Shown here: positions 31,595-40,724 of the stretch, piece by piece
Position numbering within the stretch: the first letter of the stretch is position 1
Layout of the letters: each line of letters opens with the position of its first letter
Source of the DNA: Deltaproteobacteria bacterium
GTDB lineage: Bacteria > Myxococcota > Kuafuiibacteriia > Kuafuiibacteriales > Kuafuiibacteriaceae
DNA: 64,000 nucleotides
Assembly: GCA_016703535.1 (NCBI GenBank)
Contig: JADJBV010000001.1
Span: 3,648,001-3,712,000 of the forward strand
Direction: 5' to 3'
Position numbers and translations under genes: made by a program
The notes under the pieces: generated by a model
Told to the model about the DNA's origin: nothing
Seen by the model: only the letters and a program-made list of their open reading frames with translations
Databases searched by the model: none

Positions 31595-31613
31595 AATTGT
31601 GAAAGCGACAAGT
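31595..31613 (+). promoter_or_regulatory. Candidate enhancer-binding site, copy 2
   Basis: AATTGT-gaaagcg-ACAAGT, an imperfect dyad with a 7-bp spacer. Its right arm lies 31 bp from that of copy 1 (about three helical turns), so both would sit on the same DNA face. It resembles the site at 38654-38672 at about 17 of 21 positions. Confidence 0.55.
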
Positions 31614-31667
31614 GGGCCCCCGACCCGGCCCTCGACGAGGCGCTCGGCCGACGGTACCCTCCGCCCG

Positions 31668-32839
<1,172 letters not shown>

Positions 32840-32843
<4 letters not shown>

Positions 32844-34264
32844 GCGAGCGATTTTTATTGGCCAGCGCCGGCACGACCCGCCTGCGTTTGGCGCTGCCGG
32901 AGCTCGGGCGTTTTGCCCTCGAGTTCTTCCCCAACCTGGAGATCCTCCTGGACCCCGAGGCCTCGATCGCTCCCGTCGACGATCCTGAGTCGGCTCAGGT
33001 CTTGCGGAGCGGCGAAGTGACCTCTTGCGATGGCGCCGAGCTGCTGTTGACCTCCGAGGCCCCGGCAGGACTCCCGCTCCTTTGGGTGACCCCCGAATCT
33101 TGGCGACGGGCCCTGGCTCGACTCCCGCGGGGCTGCGCGCTCCGGATCGACGGGGCCGTGGAGCCAGAGACGATCGGGCGTTGGTTGGGCAACGCGCCCG
33201 GCCCTTGTTTTGCGGTGCGTTCGGGCCGGGGGGTTTGGTTGGCCTTCGCCGACGAAGACGCTCTGACGGCCACTCGAGTTCGGCTGAGTGAGAGCAGCCG
33301 TGCCCAAGGCCTGCGGCTGGTGGTCGCCCAGGTGGCCCAGCCCTTGGATCCCGCGGCTCTTTCGGGGGGCCCGGCGGTCAGCGCCACTCTGGCGTCCATC
33401 GCCTACTCCGATCCCGCGATGTTGGCGGTCGAGGCCTTGATCGATCGGGCCGCGCCGACTTCGGCCAACGTGGTGATCGTCGGCGAGTCCGGCACCGGCA
33501 AGGATCTGGTGGCGCAAGAGATCTTGCGGCGTTCGGGGCGAACGGATCGGGCGGTGCGGACCAGCGCGGTGGCCCTCTTGGAGCCGGAGGTTTTGCAAGC
33601 CAACTTGCGAGAGGCCGAGGGCGCGGTGTTGATCATCGACGAGATCACCGCGCTGGAGCCCAAGGCCCAGCTGGCTTTGGCCCACGGCCTAGATGCCGCC
33701 GAAGGCCGTGGCGCGCCGATCCGGGTGTTGTCCTTGTCGAGCACGGCGTTGTCCCAGGCGGTCAACACTGGTCAGTTCCGCAAGGAGTTGGCGTATCGCC
33801 TGGAGGCCCTCTCGATCACCTTGCCGCCGCTGCGGCAGCGCCGGGCCGAGATCGCGCCCCTGGCTCGGCAGTTTGCGGCCGAACTCTCGACCACCCTCAC
33901 CTCGGAGGCCATCGCCGCCCTCGAGGCCCACGACTTCCCGGGCAACGTCCGGGAGCTCAAGAACCTGATCGGTCGAGCCCACTTCGCCAGCGCCGGCGTG
34001 ATCGACGCGGGCCACTTGCCCACCTTGAGCCTGGCCCCGGCGAGCCCCAGCCCCAGCTCCAGATCCAGCCCCAGCGAAAGTGAGGGGCGTTCCCTCAAAG
34101 AGAAGTTGGCCGAGATGGAGAAGCTCCGAATCGTGGAGGCGCTCCGTACCCACAAGACCCAACGAGAGGCGGCTTTGGCCTTGGAGATGCCGATGAGCAC
34201 CTTCTTGGCTCGGCTCGACGCCTACGGGATCCCGCGGGCCCGGGGTGGCGGCAAAAAAGAGTAG
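32840..34264 (+). CDS. Sigma54-activator-like AAA+ protein with Fis helix-turn-helix but no GAFTGA loop
   Basis: 474 residues, start fixed by the ATGA overlap with the FHA activator. Residues 1-190 form a domain I do not recognise. The AAA+ part has Walker A GESGTGKD (215-222), Walker B GAVLIIDEITAL and FRKELAYRLEAL, and a lid with FPGNVRELKNLIGRA. The stretch between Walker A and Walker B is shortened: the ESELFGH...GAFTGA segment is missing (LLEPEVLQANLREAEG instead). After a Ser/Pro linker, a Fis-type helix-turn-helix ends the protein (LRIVEALRTHKTQREAALALEM). Without GAFTGA it should not contact sigma54 itself. The likely role is to bind enhancer DNA and form mixed rings with its neighbour. 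Confidence 0.92.
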
Positions 34265-34277
34265 TTGGACACCGCCC

Positions 34278-35861
34278 TCAACGCTGGAGCGAAAACAGCG
34301 CGGCCAGCGCCAAGGCCAACGCCACCGACACCAACACCACCGCCAGCCCCCAGGTCCGGGCCGGCGCCGGCCTGGGCAGGGCGGCCGCGGTCGGGGCCAG
34401 CGGCAACGGCTCCACCGGCGGCGAGGCGCCGGGCTCGAACGAAGGGGTGGCGGGTCCTTGATTGGGCAAGGTCGCGGGACCCGTGGTGCTGGGCGAACGG
34501 GGGTCCTCCCAGGCGCCCAGGGCGGTGGTCAACATCGCGACCTCCCCCAAGGACTGTCCGAGGACCGGCAGCTCCTCCGAGGAACCGCCCAACAGATCCG
34601 AGGGCACCTGGTGCAGCACCACTTCGATCGACTCGTAGGAACGTTCCGTCGATGGGGGGCGCACCCGCTCCAGCAGGATCGAGTCCCTGAGCAAGACCGG
34701 CATCTGGACCTGTTCGGTCAACACCGGCAGCGCTTCTTCGGTGCGGGCCTCGGGCAAGATCGGCAAGACCTCTTCGGTTGCCGCCTCGATCGGGGGCCGA
34801 CGATCGGGTTCGGTGGCCGCCGCCGGGATCCCGTGAGGACTGGGCGGCTGAGCGGACATCGAGGTGACGGTCCGTTGCCCGCGAGGGGGTGAAGGCAAAA
34901 CCGGCACCGGATCAGTCGGCGCCCCGGGGGCGTTGGGTTCGGGTTCGGCGCTGGGTTTTGGGGCTTCGGGCTTGGGGGCCAGGCCTTCGGCGGCGACCTG
35001 TCGGGCGATCTCCAACAAGGTCGCGCCCACCACCGTCAACTTAGGCCGGCGCCCGGGCTCCAGCTCCAGGCAAGCTTCCAAAAGCTGCCGGGCTCGATCC
35101 TGCATAGCGGCCGGCAGATCCAGGCGATCGAAGGCTGGTTTATGACCCCGCAGCTTGGCCCGGACCACGTCCGGGATCGTCGACTGCGGAAAGGCCCGCT
35201 CCCCCGACCAAAGTTCGTAGAGGATGGCGCCCAACGCGAAGACGTCGGTGGCGGCCGAGGTCGGGGGTGAGCCGGTGATCTGTTCGGGCGCCATATAGGC
35301 CGGCGTTCCCATCATCTGGCCGACGGCGGTCAAAGGTGCGGCGCCGGCCCTTTTGGCGATGCCAAAGTCGATGACCTTCAGCCGCGGCACCACCTCGGGC
35401 GCTTCGGTCCGGGGGTCGCTGGTGAAGAGCAGGTTGTCGGGCTTGAGATCCCGGTGGATGACCCCCGCTTGGTGGGCAGCGTTCATGGCGGCCACCAGCT
35501 GGAGCGTCACGCCGGCGACCTGGGCCCGGTTCATGCGAAAGGGCCGCATGGCCTTGAGGCTCGGTCCCTGCACCAACTCCATGACAAAGGCCACCAGCCG
35601 CGGCTGTTCAGAGCGGATGACGTCGTAGACCTCCACGATGTGTTCGCTCTTGATGGTGTTGGCGATCTTCGCCTCTTGAACGAAGCGCGCGAAGGGCCCG
35701 TCTTCCACGCCCAGCTCGGGGCTGAGGATCTTGAGGGCCATCGGCCGATCGAGTTCGGTGTGGGTCGCCAAAAAAACTTGGCTGGTCGACCCTTCGCCCA
35801 ACTTCCGCTCCAGGCGATAACGGCCCAGGATCATCCCGGCGGACAAGGCAACACGCGTCAC
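34278..35861 (-). CDS. Ser/Thr protein kinase, membrane-anchored, last gene of the T3SS minus-strand operon
   Basis: 527 residues from GTG at 35861; ATG at 35834 (GMILGRY) is an alternative and neither has a clear ribosome site. The kinase domain fills about 15-285: LGEGSTSQVF, ATP-lysine in MALKIL, HRDLKPDN, DFGIAKR, MAPEQITG. A long Pro/Glu-rich linker leads to one C-terminal membrane helix (LAVVLVSVALALALAALF) with almost nothing outside. It follows the frameshifted beta-helix gene by 35 bp and is likely cotranscribed with the T3SS genes from the promoter at 38605. The FHA regulator encoded on the other side is a plausible reader of its phosphorylation; this is inference. It converges with the second activator (13 bp). 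Confidence 0.9.
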   Translation of the reverse strand: MTRVALSAGMILGRYRLERKLGEGSTSQVFLATHTELDRPMALKILSPELGVEDGPFARFVQEAKIANTIKSEHIVEVYDVIRSEQPRLVAFVMELVQGPSLKAMRPFRMNRAQVAGVTLQLVAAMNAAHQAGVIHRDLKPDNLLFTSDPRTEAPEVVPRLKVIDFGIAKRAGAAPLTAVGQMMGTPAYMAPEQITGSPPTSAATDVFALGAILYELWSGERAFPQSTIPDVVRAKLRGHKPAFDRLDLPAAMQDRARQLLEACLELEPGRRPKLTVVGATLLEIARQVAAEGLAPKPEAPKPSAEPEPNAPGAPTDPVPVLPSPPRGQRTVTSMSAQPPSPHGIPAAATEPDRRPPIEAATEEVLPILPEARTEEALPVLTEQVQMPVLLRDSILLERVRPPSTERSYESIEVVLHQVPSDLLGGSSEELPVLGQSLGEVAMLTTALGAWEDPRSPSTTGPATLPNQGPATPSFEPGASPPVEPLPLAPTAAALPRPAPARTWGLAVVLVSVALALALAALFSLQR

Positions 35862-35896
35862 GGCGGGCCATGATAGGTGGGACTCGTCCCCCGCTG

Positions 35897-37136
35897 TCAA
35901 ACCGCACACCGCCAGGGACCACGCCCCCGATCGACCGCGCTGCGCTCCAGGTAAACCGCGGGTTCGGGCTGACCCACGATGGCCAAGCCTCGCAGGTCGT
36001 CGTCGCCGCGGAGGAGCAGGCTACCGCCGATCGAAACCCGGGGGGCCCCGGTCGGGGTGGTGTGGATGTAGAGGTGCCGCCCGTCTCGACGGGCTTGGCT
36101 CCGCTCGAAGCGCACCCCCTCCAGCTCGGCGTCGGTGGCGCCGCCGATCGCGATCGCGCCGCCCAGGATGCCGGTGTTGTCGGTGAACACCACTCGCTCC
36201 AAGCGCAGCCGAGTGTCGCCGTGGGTGGCCACCGCGCCGCCCACTCGGGCGAGGTTCCCGGCGAAGGCCGAGTCCTCGACCAAGAGTCCACCTCCTTCGC
36301 AGCTGATCGCACCTCCCCGGCCGTCAGGGGCGCCGTTCTTCAAGAAGAGGCAGCCCGACACATGCAACTCGGTTGCATCGTCAACCACCACCGCCCCGCC
36401 CGAACGGCCCCGGCCGTTGCGGAGGCTCAACTCCTCCAGTCGGACCGCGCCCGCCCCTTCCAAAGGAAAGGATGGGGCCCCGGCCACCACCATCCAACAC
36501 CGAAGACTCGGCCCGGGCACCCTTCAACACCAGCGGTTTGTCGATCACCCAACGACCTCGGTGAACACCGGCCGGGATCTCGACGGTGGCCCCAGGGGCC
36601 GCGGCTTGGATGCGCCGCCCCAGCTCATCGATCGGTTGGAACTTCGATGCTCCGGTCCCGACGACCCCCTCCATCGCCTCGGCGATCTTGCTGATGGGGA
36701 ACAACCAAGAGGGACCGCCAGGCAGGCCGAGTCGCCACTGGCCTTCGCTGGGCCCGAGGTTCAAGTAGGCCCGAAACGGAAACAAAGGCGCAGGCGGACG
36801 TGGGCCCATGACCACCAACTCCGCCCCGGGCCTCGCCAACACCTCCTCGGCCTGAGCCCCCTCCACTCGCCTTCGTCGGTGCGGTCGACCGGTGAAGGCC
36901 TCCAGCAAAGCCGCCAAACAACAACCATCCAAACACTCCCGATCCAGCTCCAGTGACGACCAGGCCTCGGGCACACCGCCGGCCAAGGCCGCGGCCAAGG
37001 CCACGCTGGGATCCCAGTCGGCGTCGAGTTCGCTCGGGGTCGTCGGCGGGCCCATCAACTGCTGCCAGTGGTCTTGGGCCCGAAGCGGCGTCGAGTCGTC
37101 GTCGATCCACTCCTCGAGCGCGAAGGGCACTCTCAT
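35897..37136 (-). pseudogene. Right-handed beta-helix protein, frameshifted
   Basis: Two overlapping frames together make one protein of about 410 residues. The first runs from ATG at 37136 to a stop at 36381. It has an N-terminal domain of unknown type (ALEEWIDDDSTPLRAQDHW; CLDGCCLAALLEAFTGR), then enters a beta-helix opening: AAAPGATVEIPAGVHRG, KPLVLKGARAESSVLDGG. The repeat strands continue only in the +1 frame, from about 36480 to 35897 (RLEELSLRNGRGRSGGAVVV; ELHVSGCLFLKNG; LLVEDSAFAGN; LRLERVVFTDNTG). One extra base near 36440-36490 would explain it, either a sequencing error or a real lesion. The start lies 3 bp after the preceding stop, inside the operon. Such folds bind or cleave polysaccharides; role here unknown. 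Confidence 0.75.
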
Positions 37137-37139
37137 GGC

Positions 37140-37568
37140 TCAGGCCACCAAGTTCTTGATCGCGACCAAGTAGATCTCGTGCTCCGCCTTCGAGACCCGG
37201 CTGGCCAGGTCGAAGGCCTGCGAATATTCACCGAGCAGGCGCTGGGCCTCGAACTCGAAGCCCGGGGTCTTGGCCCCGGCCTTGGCCAGATCGATCTGGA
37301 CCCGGAGCTCCTCCAACTCCCGGGGCGTGACCTCGGTTCGGCCCGTCGGCAAGGAGAGCGAGACACCCAAGGCCTCCGCTTGTTCACGGAGCTGCTCCAG
37401 CTCCTCGCTCTCCAGCCAACCGTCGGCCGCCAATCGATCCAGCTCGGCGCCGAGCTGCTGGAGCCCACGGCGCCTTGCGTCTTGGGCGAGCTCTTGGGAT
37501 CCGAGCTCGTACATCTGTCGATCGGCCTGACCGGCCCGATCGATCAACTCCTCCATCAGCTTCATCAT
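37140..37568 (-). CDS. Small helical T3SS-associated protein
   Basis: 142 residues; GAGGAGG stands about 7 bases before the ATG (a second ATG follows at once). It is entirely helical and charged, with coiled-coil potential (LEELRVQIDLAKAG; SEELEQLREQAEALG), and no signal peptide or membrane helix. The C-terminus (SRVSKAEHEIYLVAIKNLVA) is amphipathic like the C-terminal helices of T3SS needle and filament subunits, but I cannot name the family. It is gene three of the minus-strand operon beginning at 38543, 12 bp after the previous gene and 3 bp before the next. Confidence 0.75.
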   Translation of the reverse strand: MMKLMEELIDRAGQADRQMYELGSQELAQDARRRGLQQLGAELDRLAADGWLESEELEQLREQAEALGVSLSLPTGRTEVTPRELEELRVQIDLAKAGAKTPGFEFEAQRLLGEYSQAFDLASRVSKAEHEIYLVAIKNLVA

Positions 37569-37580
37569 GGCCGCCCCTCC

Positions 37581-38018
37581 TCATCCGCCGGCGACGATCG
37601 CGCTTTCGGCTTCGTCGTAGGTCTTTTGGCGCTCCGAGCTGCGTTGGCCGAGCTCGGCTTGGGCGGTCTGGAGTTCCTGGAGCGTCAGCTCGATCTTGCT
37701 CTGCTGCGCCAAGATCTCGGCCTGGGCCTTCTTCATCTCGGCGGCGGAGCGCCCCATCTCGTCGGAGATCCGGCCCGCGCCCATGTCGTCGCCGAAGATG
37801 CTGCGCATGGTGCGTTCGAAGCCGTCGGCCCGGCTGATGCCCTCCATCTCGGCGGTGAGGCTCTCGACGTTGGCCTGCAGCTTTTCGATCGAGTGCTCCA
37901 GGTCTTTGCGCTTTTGAGTGGCCTGGGCGACCTGGGCCATGCCGGTGCTGGACTTGCCGCTGGAGGCCTCTTGGGCGGTGTAGGCGGTGACCGCCTGCAG
38001 ATAGCTGATGTTGTTCAT
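37581..38018 (-). CDS. Coiled-coil T3SS-associated protein, translocator/filament-like
   Basis: 145 residues; AGAGGA lies about 8 bases before the ATG. The N-terminal 30 residues are Ser/Thr/Ala/Gln-rich (YTAQEASSGKSSTGMAQVA), as T3SS export signals often are. Two heptad segments follow (LEHSIEKLQANVESLTAEM; IELTLQELQTAQAELGQR) around a Gly-containing middle. There are no cysteines and no membrane helix. This is the profile of small secreted T3SS subunits, but no family is recognised. It is the second gene of the minus-strand operon. Confidence 0.75.
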   Translation of the reverse strand: MNNISYLQAVTAYTAQEASSGKSSTGMAQVAQATQKRKDLEHSIEKLQANVESLTAEMEGISRADGFERTMRSIFGDDMGAGRISDEMGRSAAEMKKAQAEILAQQSKIELTLQELQTAQAELGQRSSERQKTYDEAESAIVAGG

Positions 38019-38045
38019 GTTTTTGTTCCTCTTATCCGGAGCCGC

Positions 38046-38543
38046 TCAGCGAACGTTGCCGATCACCGCTGAGGCCGTGTCGTCGACCTTCTTGCGCACG
38101 GAGCTCTTCAGGGTCTCGGCCTGGTTGGAGCGGGAGAGGAGATCTTGGATCTCGAAGTTGCCGATCTTGTCGTCGGCCTCCAGGTCCTTGATGGCGTCTT
38201 GGAGTCGGCCGCGGACGGTCTCCAACATGCTGGCGTTGTGCTGCTGGTCGCCGCTGACACCCACCGTACCATCGCCGCGGAAGTTCACGTCCCACGAACG
38301 GAGATCGGCGGAGCTGAGGAGGCTTCGGATCTCGTCGCGTTCCGTCCCGCTGATCTCGGAGCTACCGTTGTTGTCGTCGTCGCGCCGGGCGATCTCTTCG
38401 AAGTCCCGCAATGCCTGCCGCAGCTGCTTCTGCTCGGCGATGTTCTTCCGGGCCGAGGTGGCCTTGAGCAGCGCCTCTTCGTTCGCGTCGTTGCCGCGGG
38501 TCTCGCAGATGGTGAGGATCATGTTGATGCCGTGGTTCGCCAT
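38046..38543 (-). CDS. T3SS-associated protein, possible EspA/SseB-like filament subunit
   Basis: 165 residues from ATG at 38543, with AAGGAGA eight bases upstream; a longer frame is ignored. The order of elements is an N-terminal helix (LLKATSARKNIAEQKQLRQAL), a short acidic Asn-rich loop, a helix ending in DEIRSLLSSADLR, a beta-hairpin (WDVNFRGDGTVGVSG), and a long heptad helix to the C-terminus (VRGRLQDAIKDLEADD; LKSSVRKKVDDTASAVI). EspA/SseB filament proteins have the same order of helix, hairpin and C-terminal coil, so I suggest that comparison; sequence identity is not evident. It is the first gene after the sigma54-like promoter at 38605. Confidence 0.72.
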   Translation of the reverse strand: MANHGINMILTICETRGNDANEEALLKATSARKNIAEQKQLRQALRDFEEIARRDDDNNGSSEISGTERDEIRSLLSSADLRSWDVNFRGDGTVGVSGDQQHNASMLETVRGRLQDAIKDLEADDKIGNFEIQDLLSRSNQAETLKSSVRKKVDDTASAVIGNVR

Positions 38544-38589
38544 ATTCGTTTTCTCCTTGGTGGGGCGTCGTGCCCGCTTCGACCCTTTT

Positions 38590-38605
38590 CCAAGGAGCGT
38601 GCCAA
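38590..38605 (-). promoter_or_regulatory. Sigma54-like promoter of the minus-strand T3SS operon
   Basis: Minus-strand sequence TTGGCACgctccTTGGA. The -24 element is consensus; the -12 element has TTGG where TTGC is expected, at correct spacing. Predicted +1 is near 38578, giving a 35-base leader with a good ribosome site. Confidence 0.6.
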
Positions 38606-38651
38606 CGCGGATCCGGGGCCGCGATCCCCGATCGGCGCCCGATCGCCCCGC

Positions 38652-38680
38652 CGACTTGTGAAGCCGACAACTGGAGTTGT
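38652..38680. promoter_or_regulatory. Candidate shared enhancer site between divergent T3SS operons
   Basis: ACTTGT-gaagccg-ACAACT at 38654-38672 is the best copy of the dyad motif. Its right arm is also half of a palindrome, ACAACT-gg-AGTTGT, at 38667-38680. It lies 47-75 bp from the minus-strand -24 element and about 75-100 bp from the plus-strand one, so a single bound activator could serve both. Confidence 0.6.
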
Positions 38681-38753
38681 GGTGCCCGCGACTCGAGGCC
38701 TCAGCGCCGGGACTCCAAATGTTCCCTGTATGGGAGTCGACACTGCCCACCGC

Positions 38754-38768
38754 GGCACACCCCTTGCT
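38754..38768 (+). promoter_or_regulatory. Sigma54 promoter of the plus-strand T3SS operon
   Basis: GGCACaccccTTGCT, GG-N10-GC spacing exact (GC at 38766-38767). Predicted +1 is near 38779, leaving a 16-base leader that holds the AAGGAGA ribosome site of the 149-residue protein. Confidence 0.75.
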
Positions 38769-38794
38769 GAAGGGTGATCGCAAGGAGACCGAAC

Positions 38795-39244
38795 ATGAGC
38801 ATCACCGCATTGAGTTCCATCCAACGCTTGAAGGTGGAGGGCGCCGTCGAGGCCGAAAGTAAGGGCCGAGAAACGATGGGCGCGGCGATCGCCGATCACC
38901 AGGCCCGGGCGGCCCAGGCCTACGAAGCCGGCATGCGCCACGTGGAAGAGAAGCGAGCCGCCCGAGAGATCCTGGCGGTGATCACCGCCATCGGCACCAT
39001 CGTCGGCAGCATGGGCGTCGGCACCGCCGTGGGCATGGGCTTCGGCGAGGCCTGCAACGAGATCGACGAAAACGAGGCCCACGACGCCAAACGCGACACC
39101 GATCGGGCGGATCAGCTGACCAAGTTGGCCGAAGACGCCTTCACCGAAGCCCGGGACAACCTGGACCAACTGCGCGGCGACACCCGCACCGCCGAAGAGA
39201 CCGGCCGCGACCTCCGTGAACACGGCTGGGTCGGGATCGGCTGA
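38795..39244 (+). CDS. Small protein with one hydrophobic hairpin, T3SS translocator-like
   Basis: 149 residues; AAGGAGA precedes the ATG. The helical N-terminus is followed by one hydrophobic stretch at about 60-85 (LAVITAIGTIVGSMGVGTAVGMG) rich in Gly and Ala, and then a charged C-terminal helix (AEDAFTEARDNLDQLRGDTR). There is no signal peptide. T3SS translocators (SctE/SctB) combine coiled coils with such Gly-rich hydrophobic hairpins, though they are usually longer. The N-terminus (MSITALSSIQRL) resembles that of the 267-residue protein two genes on (MSISHSNFGSSILRL). It is the first gene of the plus-strand operon. Confidence 0.72.
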   Translation: MSITALSSIQRLKVEGAVEAESKGRETMGAAIADHQARAAQAYEAGMRHVEEKRAAREILAVITAIGTIVGSMGVGTAVGMGFGEACNEIDENEAHDAKRDTDRADQLTKLAEDAFTEARDNLDQLRGDTRTAEETGRDLREHGWVGIG

Positions 39245-39257
39245 AGGAGACACGATC

Positions 39258-39764
39258 ATGATGCCCACCCAACTTTCGCAGAACCTCTTGGCGCTCCAGC
39301 TGGAGCAGACCACCAACGGCTCCGAGGTGAGAGAAGCGATCCGGGAGAACCGGAGCCAGGAGATCCGCCTGGAGATCGACGTGCTCAACGGCAACCGGCA
39401 GGCGGCCGGCCTCCGGAGTGAAGCCAACAACATCCGGGCGGTCTTCAACGGCTTGGCCTCGGCGGTGGGGGCGGTCGGGACCTGCTGCGCCGCCATCCCC
39501 TACGCGGGGCCGATCATCGCCGCGATCTGCGCCGCCATCGCCGCGGTGTTGGTGGCCATCGGCAACATCTGGGGCCAGGCCAAAGAGGACGAAGCAGCCA
39601 ACCTGGAGCGGGAGACCGGCAAAACCAACCTGGCGGCCGAACAAGTCAGCAACCTGATCGACGATCTCAAAGAAGACAACAAAGCCCGGGAGGAGTTCGT
39701 CGACCAGCTCCGGGAGAAACTGACCGACGTGATCAAGGAAGGCCGCCAGGTCCAGCGGTGGTGA
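39258..39764 (+). CDS. Small protein with hydrophobic segment, T3SS translocator-like
   Basis: 168 residues; AAGGAGA stands 8 bases before a double ATG, and a longer upstream frame is rejected. It has a polar helical N-terminus (ENRSQEIRLEIDVLNGNRQA), a hydrophobic region at about 70-110 (LASAVGAVGTCCAAIPYAG; IIAAICAAIAAVLVAIGNIW) long enough for a membrane hairpin, then a charged C-terminal helix (LAAEQVSNLIDDLKEDNK; FVDQLREKLTDVIKEG). It repeats the plan of the preceding gene. The pair would fit the two hydrophobic translocators that form the T3SS pore; this is inference from architecture and position. Confidence 0.74.
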   Translation: MMPTQLSQNLLALQLEQTTNGSEVREAIRENRSQEIRLEIDVLNGNRQAAGLRSEANNIRAVFNGLASAVGAVGTCCAAIPYAGPIIAAICAAIAAVLVAIGNIWGQAKEDEAANLERETGKTNLAAEQVSNLIDDLKEDNKAREEFVDQLREKLTDVIKEGRQVQRW

Positions 39765-39774
39765 GGAGGTCCCC

Positions 39775-40578
39775 GTGAGCATCAGTCATTCCAACTTCGG
39801 CAGCTCAATCTTGCGGCTGGTGGCGGCCGAGGCGGTGGCCAGCACCGAAACCAGTCGGCACTTGAGGAAGGCCGCCCACCACCAAGAGTTGGCTCAAGAA
39901 AAACTGGCCAACTCCGAACGGGAAACGGCCAACGCCCTGCGATCCGGGTCCGGTTGGGTGAAGGCAGCCCAATCGGTGGCGAGTGCGGCCCAGGCCTGCG
40001 TCAAGGTCGGACAAGCCGGGGCCGAGCTGAACCAACACCTCTCCCAAGCGCCCGCCTTGGAGCGGGGCTACACCCAGGCCACCACCGGCACCCTCGAAGC
40101 GCGGGCGGCGGGCCGGGCGGCGCTGGAGGCCACCCCGTTGGGCGACCAAACGGTGGGGGATCGTTTCAGCGACTCGCAGCTGGACGCTTTGTTGGGAGGT
40201 GCCGACACGGCCGAGGCGTTCGAGGCGGCGGGCTTCACGCCGGACCAAGCCGAGGCGCTGGAGGCCTTCGCTCAGAACCCAACCGCCGAAGGGGCCCAGC
40301 TCTTCTTGTGGAGCCAACGGGAAGATCCGGCGGTGGCCGAGGCCTCCCGGCGGCGGGAGGAGATCCAGGGGACCATCGAGTCGATGTTCACCGAGTCGGT
40401 GGTGACCTGCCTCGAACAAGCGGCCGGGACCACCTCACCCCGGGCCCAACGGCACCAGGACCTGGCGACCTACGCCCAGACCTTGGCCGATCGCCTCTCG
40501 GAGGACACCTCGGCCCACGAGGGCCAGCTCTTCGAGATCGAGATGGCCTTCCGCCGCCAACAGTCTCGGGGCCTCTGA
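39775..40578 (+). CDS. Helical T3SS-associated protein
   Basis: 267 residues from GTG at 39775 with GAGGAGG upstream; the gap to the previous gene is 10 bp. The start (MSISHSNFGSSILRLVAAEAVAS) resembles the 149-residue protein's. The rest is Ala-rich helix, weakly hydrophobic at about 58-85 (WVKAAQSVASAAQACVKVGQAG), with a Thr/Ala middle and an acidic C-terminal half. No catalytic motif. It could be a tip or translocator component or a substrate; not recognised. Confidence 0.7.
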   Translation: MSISHSNFGSSILRLVAAEAVASTETSRHLRKAAHHQELAQEKLANSERETANALRSGSGWVKAAQSVASAAQACVKVGQAGAELNQHLSQAPALERGYTQATTGTLEARAAGRAALEATPLGDQTVGDRFSDSQLDALLGGADTAEAFEAAGFTPDQAEALEAFAQNPTAEGAQLFLWSQREDPAVAEASRRREEIQGTIESMFTESVVTCLEQAAGTTSPRAQRHQDLATYAQTLADRLSEDTSAHEGQLFEIEMAFRRQQSRGL

Positions 40579-40627
40579 CCCGGTCTCCCTGCGCCGACCC
40601 CGCCCCCCTCTCGCGACCTTCGCCTTT

Positions 40628-40648
40628 CGACTTACCGAATCCACAACT
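40628..40648 (+). promoter_or_regulatory. Candidate enhancer-binding site upstream of the 40725 gene
   Basis: CGACTT-N9-ACAACT followed by CGG. The first and last six bases and the spacing equal those of the site at 38652; only the right half of the dyad is well kept. It lies 50-70 bp before the -24 element at 40698. Confidence 0.5.
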
Positions 40649-40660
40649 CGGGCCTCGACC

Positions 40661-40678
40661 CGGGGCCAAAAGGGCCCG
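40661..40678 (+). terminator. Weak hairpin between operon parts
   Basis: GGGCC and GGCCC arms flank a short A-rich loop; only five pairs and no T-run. It might reduce readthrough from the translocator-like genes. Confidence 0.2.
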
Positions 40679-40697
40679 TCGCCCTGCCCTTTGGGTC

Positions 40698-40711
40698 GGC
40701 ACGATCCTTGA
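40698..40711 (+). promoter_or_regulatory. Sigma54-like promoter before the 128-residue gene
   Basis: GGCACgatccTTGA: the -24 element is consensus and the spacing is right, but the -12 C is replaced by A. Predicted +1 is near 40723, two bases before the ATG, as at the caspase-like gene. Confidence 0.45.
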
Positions 40712-40724
40712 AATCAAGCCCTCC

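Noticed and set aside
38711..38738. Inverted repeat GACTCC-N16-GGAGTC near the plus-strand T3SS promoter
   Set aside because: Only six base pairs with a long spacer and no second copy elsewhere; not enough to call an operator.
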